Source: a virus. Taken from it: DNA of 64,000 bases. The notes beneath the pieces are model-generated. The model worked only from the letters and a program-made list of their open reading frames with translations, had not been told where the DNA came from and searched no databases. Location: IMG/VR virus record IMGVR_UViG_3300009481_000010, positions 90,329-154,328 of that record; one strand, 5' to 3'. Both the position numbers and the translations under genes were made by a program. Below are positions 29,609 to 39,259 of this stretch, piece by piece. The stretch's first letter is position 1. Every line of letters begins with the position of its first letter.

Positions 29609-30664
29609 TTACCTATAAATAAGGTTAGCCTCTTTTATGAAGGACGCTATTAGTTCTTGATCGACCCCTACAGACTTAAAATGTTCTATTACGGGCTTAG
29701 TGTCTAATCCCAACTCATTAAACTCTAGCATGTAGTTTCTAAACTTGTTTATGTTAGTCAACGGATATTTTACTCCGTTTGGTCTATTGAAACGATGTAG
29801 CCACTTCAGCCAAGATAGATTGATGCACTTACGACCAGCCTGTCTGTATTTCTCGTGTATATATCCTTCTTCTCCACCAAACCCCCTACAGTAATGATTA
29901 AATCCAAGCCAAGATTCTCTTCTTACAAAAAAGATACCAAGACCCTGAGATGGTATTTCGAATTCTTCCGAATCAGACCATCCAACATTACTATATCCAT
30001 GTTTCACGAGGGATTTCTTCCACCCAAAAGATGAAAGTGTAGGATATTTTTTATGACACTTAGTGCAGCTATCTATAGTTTCTTGTTTCACTAGTGAACG
30101 ATATGTTATACACTTATTAACAGGAACACCAGTGAAATACTCTCCACACTCACATTTGAAACAACTTCCCCACTTACCCCACATTCCAGAACTCCAGTCT
30201 AAATTAAAGTGGGTTGATATACCTTTCATATCATCTGATACTAGAGGGCCAGTATATAAATCATTGGTATTAGGGCGATCCATCATTAGCTCGAACAGAC
30301 GTTTAATAACTTTAACAACTGGACATAGCATAACGTGACAATCCATCACTAGAACAAAATCTCCTGACGCAACTTCTATTACTCTGTTTCGAGTATATGA
30401 AGTCCCAACATTTTCATTACACTTTACTAGCCTAATATCGTTAGTGGTTGGAAGATTATTCTTAAGGAATCTCTCAAGCACCTTACCATGATTACTCTCT
30501 GGGTTGTTATCTACGACCACGAACTCTATGAAATCCAGAACCTCTGCATTCCCTGAAAATACCAGTTCCTTGCGTATGTTCTGTATTGTAAAATAAGCTC
30601 CGTCATAATCATCATAATGAGCCATACCAATTGTTAGTCTCGGTACTTTTCTTCCCATAATCAT
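29609..30664 (-). CDS. Glycosyltransferase family 2-like with a cysteine-rich insertion
   Basis: This 351-residue enzyme probably transfers a sugar from a nucleotide-sugar donor. It has the GT-A start TIGMAHYDDYDG, VVVDNNP (residues 49-55), ENVGTSYTRNRVIEVASGDFVLVMDCH with a DxD-like site near 108, and a late FGGEEGYIHEKYR motif. Residues 168-203 hold CFKCEC and CTKC, which probably bind zinc and form an insertion in the catalytic domain. It lies between fibre genes and may glycosylate virion proteins, such as the Thr-rich neighbour. Confidence 0.75.
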   Translation of the reverse strand: MIMGRKVPRLTIGMAHYDDYDGAYFTIQNIRKELVFSGNAEVLDFIEFVVVDNNPESNHGKVLERFLKNNLPTTNDIRLVKCNENVGTSYTRNRVIEVASGDFVLVMDCHVMLCPVVKVIKRLFELMMDRPNTNDLYTGPLVSDDMKGISTHFNLDWSSGMWGKWGSCFKCECGEYFTGVPVNKCITYRSLVKQETIDSCTKCHKKYPTLSSFGWKKSLVKHGYSNVGWSDSEEFEIPSQGLGIFFVRRESWLGFNHYCRGFGGEEGYIHEKYRQAGRKCINLSWLKWLHRFNRPNGVKYPLTNINKFRNYMLEFNELGLDTKPVIEHFKSVGVDQELIASFIKEANLIYR

Positions 30665-30688
30665 TTGTATTTCCTTTTTCCTTGTTTT

Positions 30689-33133
30689 TTATTTAGGATC
30701 GCAACAGTCACAAAAGTCACGCATATACTCTGAAGTATAAGAGAATCTAGGAGGACCATCACATGACGGAGGTTCTATCGTTCCACCAGTAAATCCAAAA
30801 TTAATGTCGCCGCCACTACAGGATAAACCGGCCCCTCCAACAATTGCCCATTTACCTGAATTTGGATTAGTATTTATATCTGGGGTTTCAAAGGCCATAT
30901 TTGGATCACATGACACTTGTACATGTAAATAATCTTCGGTTGGCCCGCATGGTAGATAATCATCATACTCCCAAATTGGTGGGTTGTCTTGTATCTTAGT
31001 GAATGTAATTGCTTGACTATATGGACATCTATGCGGAGAAGCAAAAACTAACCAAGTTCCATTCCATGTAGCTTCACCGTCCCACTGACAACAGTCACCC
31101 GGATCTGGTGTAGTAGTAGTAGTATCTGTTGTGGTTGGTGTTGTAGTTGGAGTTGTTGTAGGTGTTGTGGTAGGCGTTGTTGTAGTTGTGGTGGTTGAAG
31201 TAGTTAATGTAGTTGTAGTTGATGTTGATGGGCATACAGTAGTAGTAGTATTAGGTAAAGGATATGGTGGACCACTTGAACATGTACCACTAGGAACCCA
31301 TAGTGGATTATAATACTCATTACACTGTTTTTCAGTCAGGTTCTCAAGACATAATGTTCCTATCGGACGAACCCCACTAGTGAATCCGAAGTCAGCAACC
31401 TTAACAATGTTCTCGTATAAACTACCAAAACAAATTCTATCACCACTACCATCAACTACTAAATTAACAGGTCTTCCATTTGGGGGAATTAAGCTCTCGT
31501 AAGACTCTCCGTTGTTCACCCATGAAGCCCCATTCCTTGTAACTCTTAACACCTTTCCTATATTATTGTACCATCTACCAAATACGGCGACAGTACCGTC
31601 CTCGTTCATGTCTGTTGTTCTGTGCAACGCACACATAGTATATGGATTGTAGAAGTATCCATCCTTACTCCATGATGACCCATTGTATTTATATACTGAG
31701 AGTTCTTGATTATACCAAGCTCCACAAACAGAAATATAGTTGCCGTCATTAGATATCCCAATGTCTTCATAACGGTGTACTGAAATTGCCGCCCCTTTAG
31801 CAGACCATACAGTACTACCCGTATTTTCAAAGGTTTCTATCACATCCCTCTTATATGAAACAGTAATACCGCTACCATCATCGGTTAAAAGTATCTGAGG
31901 GTCCATAGTTTGAGTAAACGGATATGTAGTATAAACCTCACCAATTTGACTCCATGATACACCATTCCACTGATGTATACTAGCACACCCGGACTCATTC
32001 AAGAATCTTGAAAATCTATGCCCCAAGGCGATAATATCTCCAGAACCATTACTAGCTAATGAATATGTTCGTGCAGTATAGGAGTCAGTAGTGAAATAAT
32101 CTCCATGAGAAACCATCTTATTCATAGTTCCATTAATATCAGATCCAATCTGTATAAAATCGGTTCCATTAAATTCTCTTGACTTAACGTGATATTTATT
32201 GGGATAATGAAGGGCGACTCTTAAGCCAGATGGATCTGTATCCGAATGGTTACTGATCGCAATTTGACCGGGTCCATTACCATAATTCACTCCAGTATGT
32301 TGAATACCAGTACCAATCTGCGTCCATGTATTATTATCTTCTATTCGATACACCCTAGTGTAGTCAGTAGTCAATGATGATCCACTACCACCAACTGTTC
32401 CAATGTAATTCCCGCTACTACTCATATCGATATATTCGCCGTACTTATAACCATGATCTTTCCATGAGGTTAATTCATAGGCGTGCATTCCACTGTATGC
32501 TACATCGAGATCCCAATAAAAACAAGCCCCACTAGCTTCGGGACAGTCATTAGATTCACATCCACAATCCTGACATCCACATCCACTTGGGTCATATGGG
32601 TCAGGAGTAGTAGTAGGTGCTGGAGTGGTTGTTGTAGTAGTTGTGGTAGTAGTTGTAGTGGTGGTAGTCACAGTAGACCCCGTAACTACAGCATACATAA
32701 CGGCAACAAGATACTCACGACCGCTACCAATGCTGTTTGGAGCAGTAACCCCAATCTTAAAGTCTGTAAAGTCTGTATCGTCCCATGTCCCAGTAAATGT
32801 AGCACTTACCCAGGTGTAACTAGAACTATAGGATATATTCTGGGCAGTCTGCCATACCCCACCGACCTCAATATTAATCTGTGCGTCTGGATTGCCCGAT
32901 ATCCCATAGTCTTTGTGCCTAACCCATACTTGCACAGATGTTAATGAATTTAGTGAAGTAAGAGCTGTACAATCATACTCTTGTCTTTCACTATCGTCAC
33001 TCCCATCCGCCCTAATCTGTGTTCCATCACCAGCGGAAGATGGTTGCGTAATCGCGTCATCAATATCTAGGTAACTGTTATCAAACCATAATGAATTAGC
33101 ATTACCATTAGGTCTTAGTGTTTCTGTCGCCAT
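30689..33133 (-). CDS. Thr-rich, Cys-rich multidomain adhesin
   Basis: This 814-residue protein has an N-terminal domain like that of the 25709-26743 product, then a poly-Thr tract (residues about 155-170) and a Cys cluster (CGCQDCGCESNDC). A 400-residue region follows that looks like a beta-propeller, with repeated units such as RVALHYPN, ALGHRFS, VCGAWYN and VFGRWYN. A second Thr/Pro linker (near residues 625-670) leads to a Cys-containing C-terminal domain. The mucin-like linkers could be glycosylated. It is probably a host-binding appendage. Confidence 0.75.
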   Translation of the reverse strand: MATETLRPNGNANSLWFDNSYLDIDDAITQPSSAGDGTQIRADGSDDSERQEYDCTALTSLNSLTSVQVWVRHKDYGISGNPDAQINIEVGGVWQTAQNISYSSSYTWVSATFTGTWDDTDFTDFKIGVTAPNSIGSGREYLVAVMYAVVTGSTVTTTTTTTTTTTTTTTPAPTTTPDPYDPSGCGCQDCGCESNDCPEASGACFYWDLDVAYSGMHAYELTSWKDHGYKYGEYIDMSSSGNYIGTVGGSGSSLTTDYTRVYRIEDNNTWTQIGTGIQHTGVNYGNGPGQIAISNHSDTDPSGLRVALHYPNKYHVKSREFNGTDFIQIGSDINGTMNKMVSHGDYFTTDSYTARTYSLASNGSGDIIALGHRFSRFLNESGCASIHQWNGVSWSQIGEVYTTYPFTQTMDPQILLTDDGSGITVSYKRDVIETFENTGSTVWSAKGAAISVHRYEDIGISNDGNYISVCGAWYNQELSVYKYNGSSWSKDGYFYNPYTMCALHRTTDMNEDGTVAVFGRWYNNIGKVLRVTRNGASWVNNGESYESLIPPNGRPVNLVVDGSGDRICFGSLYENIVKVADFGFTSGVRPIGTLCLENLTEKQCNEYYNPLWVPSGTCSSGPPYPLPNTTTTVCPSTSTTTTLTTSTTTTTTTPTTTPTTTPTTTPTTTDTTTTTPDPGDCCQWDGEATWNGTWLVFASPHRCPYSQAITFTKIQDNPPIWEYDDYLPCGPTEDYLHVQVSCDPNMAFETPDINTNPNSGKWAIVGGAGLSCSGGDINFGFTGGTIEPPSCDGPPRFSYTSEYMRDFCDCCDPK
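31105..31255 (-). repeat. Thr/Pro codon repeat (linker)
   Basis: A low-complexity run of ACN codons, with PTTT repeated, encodes the second mucin-like linker of the 814-residue adhesin. Confidence 0.8.
32600..32672 (-). repeat. Poly-Thr codon repeat (linker)
   Basis: A run of about 15 Thr codons encodes the first linker of the adhesin, next to a Cys cluster. Confidence 0.8.
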
Positions 33134-33136
33134 TGA

Positions 33137-36100
33137 TTAAACTCCTGAACAACCCGGATTGAACGGTCTGTATTCCTTGTTTACACGAATCGCAAGACTA
33201 AACACACCAGCGGCAATTGTTCTACTTGGATCACGATGGGTAATGTATACTTCTCTTGTACTAATGAAGTCTTCTCCACGAACTACTAATATACCACTAG
33301 TAGGCCACTGGTAACCGGATGGACATGAGATTTGTGCGGCTGTAAAACCTTCAATTACCATTGGGTAGTTGATAGACTCAAACTCACCATCACAATCAAC
33401 TTGTGCGACTTTCGTATCGTTGCAGTGCCATGTCTGAATATTATCGGTACCACTATGACCAGGAATTGTGCTATCTCTACGTACAGACAACGGTGCGTCT
33501 GGAGCAAGAACAGCATCACCGATAGATACACGGCGATTACCCATATGTCCCGCAATAGTATTTGCTATGTTTAGTCTTTCGGATAGATTACCCTTCTGGT
33601 ACATCAACCTCTGACTATCAAGCATTCCTGCTACAATCTCAATATTCTTATCACCGCCAAGACCACCACCATCAGTGCCTCGAAGTGCATTTTCACCAAT
33701 ACCAATAGAATTGGTACACTGTACATGAGAACCAGCACTCTGTCCAATATAAATTGAACCTTCAGCATTACGGGCCTTATTAGCGGCGTTAGTACCAATA
33801 GCAATTAGATTGCCAACATTATCAGCATCTCTACCAGCACGATAACCAACCATAACAGATCCGTTATCAGTAGCAAATACTACATTAGGAGTTGTAGCAC
33901 CGCTACCGGCTTCTGTGCCAATCATTACTGAATGCTTCCAACCAGTTGCTGAATGAGCAGCATCACAGCCAATAACCACGTTACCACTATTTAGTGCAGG
34001 ATTAAAGGTGTTAACATCATAAAGAAATACATGATTGCAATTATTAGCAATGAATGCAGATCCACTATTAATGTACTGAGTTAAATCACTCAGTGACATT
34101 CTAAGATGAAGTGCATTTGAATCAGCAATCATCAGGTCTACATTTGATAAATCGCCAACATAACTTGCAGTTGTACGATTTAAGTTTCTCATATTGATGT
34201 CAAGAATAGCACCATAAGAGGCGGTTCTTCTCTGCATACCTGATCCTGCATACGTAAGAACACCAACAGCAGACTCAAAGTAACTACCATCACTAAACTG
34301 AATAGAGCCTCTAACCTTTAGATCTCCATCAAGTCTCATAAACGGATTACCACCGGAAAATGAAACTGAATTAGACATAGCATCAGAGCGATGATCCAAA
34401 GTCATCAATGTGTTACTAGAATCAGAAGAATCAATAAAATTGAACTTCATAAGTCCAGAAACGGATGATGCATTAGTAGTATCTTTATGATTTATGTGTG
34501 TATTATAGTAACCCTCAGATAAAGTATGACTTATTGAAAAGGCTGTAGCATCATTTGTAGAAGTCGCCCCTAGAGTACCGTTACTTACCCAGAATTCTCT
34601 TGAGCTAGTATTACCAGTTACCAGTGGAGAAGTTCCATGACCGATAGCTAAAGTATAACTAGGAAGAGTGGTATTTCGGTACAAGCTGGTACCGATAAGA
34701 ATCGGGCCAGTTGGAGAAGAGGTTGTGTACTGAGCGTTATTGAATCCAAGCAACACACCACTTGTAATAGTGGTTCCACTTGAAAACGCTCCAACACCAA
34801 CGGCGGTTGTAAACCTATTGTTAGAAATCTGACCAAATCCACCACTACCTACAACGGTACTACCTGGATATGTGTAATGCAAACCGTCTTCATTACCGCC
34901 AGTTGTAAGATCAAATACATTCCCACCATCATCCACAAAGTAGATAGACTGAGTTTGTCCCGCAGAAACGTTTGGTTTAACATAAACCTTACCAAAGCCC
35001 GCTGAATTATTTGGCGTATCTGTTTGTTCAGCAAGAGCGAGTGTTCCACTTAAGCTACCAGTATGATAGATAGCAAGGGGGGCAATATCATTGAACGGTC
35101 TACTAGTATTAGTTGGTCCATGAACCTGACCAATAGTAACATATCGTGTAGTAGGCTGAACAGTCATGAAGGCCCACTGATCATAATCACGAACATCACT
35201 ACCAGATACGGCCATGAAGTCAATCATAGCATCACCGGCGTCGTAAGCAACTCTTAGACCTTTGTTCTGATCTTTTCTCTCAAGAGTTAACATTGCATCC
35301 GTACCGGCACTAGATATTCTAGCCTCAGCCGCTACTGTAGATTGAACATGTAGATTGGTCTCTGGAATAACAGCAACACTATTAGCGTTTGAGATTCCTA
35401 CAAAACCAGACTCCATAACGGTCAGAATGTCTTTAGATGAAGCATTACGCTTGATCACAAAAGTATCATCACCGGCTATTCTGTTTACGTACTCTAAGCT
35501 GAAACCAGATGGAGTAGATCCAACACTGGTAGCGAAATCAATACCAAGAGTTACGCCAGAGTTGATACTATGAACACCTAAGAAGTAATTCTGCTCACCA
35601 GAATTGGCATAGAAATTGACGTTCTTGCGATTGCTATAAGCGGCGGTTACATGATCTTCTGAGCCAAGTACAGTATACTGACCAGAAGTGGCAGTTACAT
35701 CTGTACGTAGGAATAAACCATGACAACCGGACTGCGTAACCAGGGAAAGATTCTCGTCACCACTCAGAACACGTTGAGTCTGAACGTGGCGTCCATCTGC
35801 TACCTTAAGGGAGATGTTAGAGGTCCAGTGAGATCTTGCGTAGTTACTGTCAGTCTCAAGGCAATTAAGTGACTGATCTGGCTCATAGAAAATGAACTGA
35901 TAATCTCTCTGATAATCGTTGCCAGATGAATGTAACATCCAACCAGCCCCATTTAATTCGGGGTCAGAAAGATAACCATAAACCGCATTATTTACAAAAC
36001 CACTACTCAATGGGTCAGCGGTGCCACTCACAGCAAGGTGAATGGTCATAGGCTCATATAGATAGTCAACTCTGGTATCGTAATCAAGGTCAACAATGGT

Positions 36101-37111
36101 AGCATTACCACTAATAACAACATCATTGAAGTAACCGTCCCACTTCAAATCGGGAGCACCAAGCTGGTATGTACCGTTTACACTGGGAACAATATTCCCG
36201 GCGACGGTCATAATCCCCTGAGACCCAGACGGAGTTTGCGTACCGATACCGATCTTACCTCCACCATCCATATAAATTCGTGGAGTAAGTGTATACTGAT
36301 CTGGAAATCCACCACCCTTTGGAGCGTGACTACTGATAACAAAGGTACCAGAGTTAGCATACGCAATACCACTGGTTAGCCAAAGTTGATCCCAACCCTT
36401 TGATCCATGACCAAGATTGGAAGCATCATTAGTTACCGGCGATACATCACCTGATACTTGCAGAGCACCAAAATCATGAAGACTACCAACACCGATTGCT
36501 AGTTTGTGATTCTCAAGATCCCCGTACATTGTAGGGGCGTTGCCAGAGGCAGATTCTGAGTCACAAAGGTCCGTATAGTTAACGGCATGAGCACCAATGT
36601 ATAGGCGATAGTCTTGACCGGTAGGTACGTAGTTACCCGCACCATGACCAATGAAGATATTGAAGTTACCAGTCTTTAGGGCCTGACCAGCAAAGTTACC
36701 AAGGGCCACACTACCAGAACCAGAAATGTTTCCGGCAAGAGCGTTCTTACCAATAGCAACAAGGTGGTCGCCGTATAGATTACAGCTTAAGGCTTGAGAA
36801 CCAACCGCCGTATTATCAACGCCGTCATAGTTCTGAAAAAGGGTACGATATCCTACAGCAGTGTTATCCGCACTTGATCGACCCACAAGGTCAAGCTTAT
36901 CAAGAGCACCAACTCCTACTTTAACAGTCCTGTCGTCCGGTGTGGACATATTTATAGCGTTAACTTCAACCGTGGTCAGAAGGTTCGCCAGTGAGTCAAT
37001 AGTGTCAATAAGACTACTACGAACATCTAACGGCGAGATCTGCTGGCTGGAGTTATCCGCTAGTAAGGTGTTAATGGAGTTTAGCAACTCCTGCCTAGTA
37101 CGGATAGTCAT
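33137..37111 (-). CDS. Large fibre with YadA-type head repeats
   Basis: This 1,324-residue protein starts with a helical segment (residues 1-50) and then shows left-handed-helix repeats of the YadA/Hia kind (NTAVGYRTLF, NTAVGSQAL, VAIGKNALAGN, VALGNFAGQAL). A second run of these repeats is found near residues 1080-1170 (VMIGTEAG, VMVGYRAG, IAIGTNAA, IYIGQSAG). Beta-rich segments lie between. It is probably a trimeric fibre that binds the host surface. It is the second gene behind the promoter at 37637. Confidence 0.8.
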   Translation of the reverse strand: MTIRTRQELLNSINTLLADNSSQQISPLDVRSSLIDTIDSLANLLTTVEVNAINMSTPDDRTVKVGVGALDKLDLVGRSSADNTAVGYRTLFQNYDGVDNTAVGSQALSCNLYGDHLVAIGKNALAGNISGSGSVALGNFAGQALKTGNFNIFIGHGAGNYVPTGQDYRLYIGAHAVNYTDLCDSESASGNAPTMYGDLENHKLAIGVGSLHDFGALQVSGDVSPVTNDASNLGHGSKGWDQLWLTSGIAYANSGTFVISSHAPKGGGFPDQYTLTPRIYMDGGGKIGIGTQTPSGSQGIMTVAGNIVPSVNGTYQLGAPDLKWDGYFNDVVISGNATIVDLDYDTRVDYLYEPMTIHLAVSGTADPLSSGFVNNAVYGYLSDPELNGAGWMLHSSGNDYQRDYQFIFYEPDQSLNCLETDSNYARSHWTSNISLKVADGRHVQTQRVLSGDENLSLVTQSGCHGLFLRTDVTATSGQYTVLGSEDHVTAAYSNRKNVNFYANSGEQNYFLGVHSINSGVTLGIDFATSVGSTPSGFSLEYVNRIAGDDTFVIKRNASSKDILTVMESGFVGISNANSVAVIPETNLHVQSTVAAEARISSAGTDAMLTLERKDQNKGLRVAYDAGDAMIDFMAVSGSDVRDYDQWAFMTVQPTTRYVTIGQVHGPTNTSRPFNDIAPLAIYHTGSLSGTLALAEQTDTPNNSAGFGKVYVKPNVSAGQTQSIYFVDDGGNVFDLTTGGNEDGLHYTYPGSTVVGSGGFGQISNNRFTTAVGVGAFSSGTTITSGVLLGFNNAQYTTSSPTGPILIGTSLYRNTTLPSYTLAIGHGTSPLVTGNTSSREFWVSNGTLGATSTNDATAFSISHTLSEGYYNTHINHKDTTNASSVSGLMKFNFIDSSDSSNTLMTLDHRSDAMSNSVSFSGGNPFMRLDGDLKVRGSIQFSDGSYFESAVGVLTYAGSGMQRRTASYGAILDINMRNLNRTTASYVGDLSNVDLMIADSNALHLRMSLSDLTQYINSGSAFIANNCNHVFLYDVNTFNPALNSGNVVIGCDAAHSATGWKHSVMIGTEAGSGATTPNVVFATDNGSVMVGYRAGRDADNVGNLIAIGTNAANKARNAEGSIYIGQSAGSHVQCTNSIGIGENALRGTDGGGLGGDKNIEIVAGMLDSQRLMYQKGNLSERLNIANTIAGHMGNRRVSIGDAVLAPDAPLSVRRDSTIPGHSGTDNIQTWHCNDTKVAQVDCDGEFESINYPMVIEGFTAAQISCPSGYQWPTSGILVVRGEDFISTREVYITHRDPSRTIAAGVFSLAIRVNKEYRPFNPGCSGV

Positions 37112-37122
37112 AGATTAGCCTT

Positions 37123-37587
37123 TTAGGAAAGAGTTATATCAAATGTATTCATCTCGAACTTCATAGCATCGCCGGTATACGCAACACGCGGGTTATCAAG
37201 CTGAGCGTAAAGTAATACATTACCTGCTCCATACTCGTTGCTGTCTAAAAGTACAGCACCAGATACCCAACCCCAATCAAGTAGGGCGGTAGAGAATAGC
37301 AAGTTAATAGAGTTTTCAAGTTTTCCACTTCCAGCATCCCAGAAGTCAGTAACTAGTTCCCAGTTACCGTCACCACTGACAGTTGGATTACCCAAAGGAA
37401 GTCGGGTATAACCGGTACCTGAACCGTTAATACCTGATGGAATTTCAGTTATAGTTGCACCTGTGTCTGTACCACTTGGAACCGTACTTGTAAGAGCGAC
37501 AGATAATCCAGATGGTTTCTGGAAAGTTGTCCCTCTTAGAAGGTGATTCAGGAAGCCAGACGCCGCATAGCGGGAAATTTCGGCCAT
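37123..37587 (-). CDS. Small fibre-associated virion protein
   Basis: This 154-residue protein belongs by pattern to a family found in phages beside head and fibre genes: FLNHLLRGTTFQKPSGLSVALTSTVPS, GSGTGYTRLPL and a final beta domain with WGWVSGAVLL. It is probably a small fibre or capsid-decorating protein. It is the first gene after the major capsid terminator and a promoter, with a GAGAC Shine-Dalgarno region. Confidence 0.7.
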   Translation of the reverse strand: MAEISRYAASGFLNHLLRGTTFQKPSGLSVALTSTVPSGTDTGATITEIPSGINGSGTGYTRLPLGNPTVSGDGNWELVTDFWDAGSGKLENSINLLFSTALLDWGWVSGAVLLDSNEYGAGNVLLYAQLDNPRVAYTGDAMKFEMNTFDITLS

Positions 37588-37636
37588 TTTTGTCTCCTGT
37601 TTGTTTTTCCTAGGAAAAAGGTGTGATTCACATTGT

Positions 37637-37646
37637 ATTATACACT
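37637..37646 (-). promoter_or_regulatory. Late-type promoter -10 after capsid terminator
   Basis: GTGTATAATACAAT follows the capsid terminator, 49 bp upstream of the gene at 37587. It resembles the promoter at 19198 over more than 15 bp. The -35 is poor. Confidence 0.55.
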
Positions 37647-37650
37647 AAAA

Positions 37651-37683
37651 AAGGGCCTCCCGGCAAAAATGCACGGAAGACCC
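37651..37683 (-). terminator. Terminator after major capsid gene
   Basis: On the minus strand GGGTCTTCCG and CGGGAGGCCC pair over 10 bp (two G-U pairs) and are followed by TTTTTT, a classical intrinsic terminator. It separates capsid from fibre genes. Confidence 0.85.
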
Positions 37684-37710
37684 TATTTTGATTAGAACTG
37701 TACTACAGGC

Positions 37711-38715
37711 TTAGAAGGAGCCTAGAATTACACGTCTGTTGTCCAGAGCAGCGAATCCCATTTCCGCCCAACCATAGAAACCTTCTCTCTGCTGACGGTG
37801 CAGTGCTGGATCTGGGAAGATTTCCAGAGTCTGCTTAACCGGCATGATGAAGGAGTCATTTGCAGACTGATCAAGACCAACTACAAGCTCAGTGTCAGAT
37901 GCCTGTAGAGCACCAGATAGAGCGTCAGTGAAGTAAGTCTGATAAACCTGGCTTACACCAAGTTCGTCAAGGTCTACAAGATCCACACCAAAGATGCGGG
38001 TAATAGGAGCACCATTTTCAGGGGCGTTGTAAATCTCTCTACGAGTTACATCGTCAACCTGATCAAGACCCCAGTTACGGATGTCTTCAAGTGCTTCTGG
38101 TGAAACATACAGAGTGGTCAAACGACCACGACCTGCGGAGCCAGTGTTACCACCAGCATTTCTACGCATTACAGTCTGCATAAGAGAGATAAGTCTCTTA
38201 GTGAACTGACCAGCGGTAGCGTCACCATCGTATACAAGAATGTTACGGTCAACAGCAGCAGCCAAAATGGTGTGCCAACCATTGTCGTTAACGTTCTGGG
38301 TGAAACCCTGTTCCATAACCTGCATAGCACGAGCAACAACGTTCCACTGTGCATCGCGGGCATAACGTAGCAACCAGTCAATGGATGCTGCAATACCGAA
38401 GGTAGGAATGGTCACGAAGTCACTCTCAACTGAACGCTGAGGAATGTAGCCGTGGCCTGGATTAGTGTAAGCACGGTGCTCACCTTCGGTGCCTGGGGCA
38501 AGAAGGTCAACTGGGTACTCAACAGTATTACCGTGAGGACCAACCTCAACGGTTTCGAAAATATTACCAAGAATATCTCCGGTTAGAACACCTTTGCGAA
38601 GAGGTAGCTCTAGAGCCTTAGCAAACTCGGTCTGTGCGGCTAGAGCCTTCTGAGGATCGCCGTCACCGGTTCTTTGTAGCAATTCAAGAACTGCTTTGCT
38701 CGGTCTTTTAGCCAT
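37711..38715 (-). CDS. Major capsid protein
   Basis: This 334-residue protein lies after the protease/scaffold and decoration genes, ahead of a strong terminator, as expected for the major capsid gene. Features that fit the HK97 fold are a long helix with RRNAGGNTGSAGRGRLTTLYVSPEALEDI and a beta end with SFIMPVKQTLEIFPDPALHRQQREGFYGWAEMG. An N-terminal helix-rich part of about 45 residues could be removed or serve as a delta domain. The size and context are typical. Confidence 0.88.
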   Translation of the reverse strand: MAKRPSKAVLELLQRTGDGDPQKALAAQTEFAKALELPLRKGVLTGDILGNIFETVEVGPHGNTVEYPVDLLAPGTEGEHRAYTNPGHGYIPQRSVESDFVTIPTFGIAASIDWLLRYARDAQWNVVARAMQVMEQGFTQNVNDNGWHTILAAAVDRNILVYDGDATAGQFTKRLISLMQTVMRRNAGGNTGSAGRGRLTTLYVSPEALEDIRNWGLDQVDDVTRREIYNAPENGAPITRIFGVDLVDLDELGVSQVYQTYFTDALSGALQASDTELVVGLDQSANDSFIMPVKQTLEIFPDPALHRQQREGFYGWAEMGFAALDNRRVILGSF

Positions 38716-38752
38716 TGTTAATCTCCTGTTTATTAAAAATCAAGGGTGTGGA

Positions 38753-39235
38753 TTAGCCGTAGTTAGGTAGGTTAACCTGAACTTTAGCGTAACCGTCTGC
38801 ATCCTTGTTACTCATGAATCGACCAACATATAGAGCACCGGACGCACCAGGATCTACTACGTTGACTAGGTTACCAGCGGTTGCACTGTCAGCATAGGCA
38901 GGATCGCCTGGAGACGGAGTACCGGTAATGTTTGAAGTCACAACCCAACCACGAGTCAGGACAGTAACCTTAGAACCCTTTTGTACTTCATTCTTATACT
39001 GGTTAAGATGAGTACGAGTAAGGTCTTTGTTAACAACATCGTTCAGTAGGATACCTACTGGAACATTAGTTGCAGCAGCGGCTGTATAAGCCACCTTGTT
39101 AGCCGCCTGATCCATTGCGGAACCAGAAGCTAGTGCTGCGTCAAGGCATACTACTCCACCACGGGTAGCAGTACCTGCATTGTAGAAGTGACTAATGTCA
39201 GTCATTTCTTCGTTTCGGTCTTTCTTAAGAGCCAT
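38753..39235 (-). CDS. Capsid decoration/stabilisation protein candidate
   Basis: This 160-residue beta-rich protein (GILLNDVVNK, VTVLTRGWVVTSN, LYVGRFMSNKDADGYAKVQVNLP) resembles in pattern the small domains that decorate capsids. It is located between scaffold and major capsid genes, as in lambda D and similar phages. A Shine-Dalgarno (AGGAGAAG) precedes the start. Confidence 0.65.
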   Translation of the reverse strand: MALKKDRNEEMTDISHFYNAGTATRGGVVCLDAALASGSAMDQAANKVAYTAAAATNVPVGILLNDVVNKDLTRTHLNQYKNEVQKGSKVTVLTRGWVVTSNITGTPSPGDPAYADSATAGNLVNVVDPGASGALYVGRFMSNKDADGYAKVQVNLPNYG

Positions 39236-39259
39236 TTTGCTTCTCCTGTAGAAAAGGGA

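Noticed and set aside
31131-31313. Valine-rich plus-strand open frame
   Set aside because: It is the antisense reading of the Thr-codon repeat in the adhesin gene. The same holds for the plus-strand frame near 32625.
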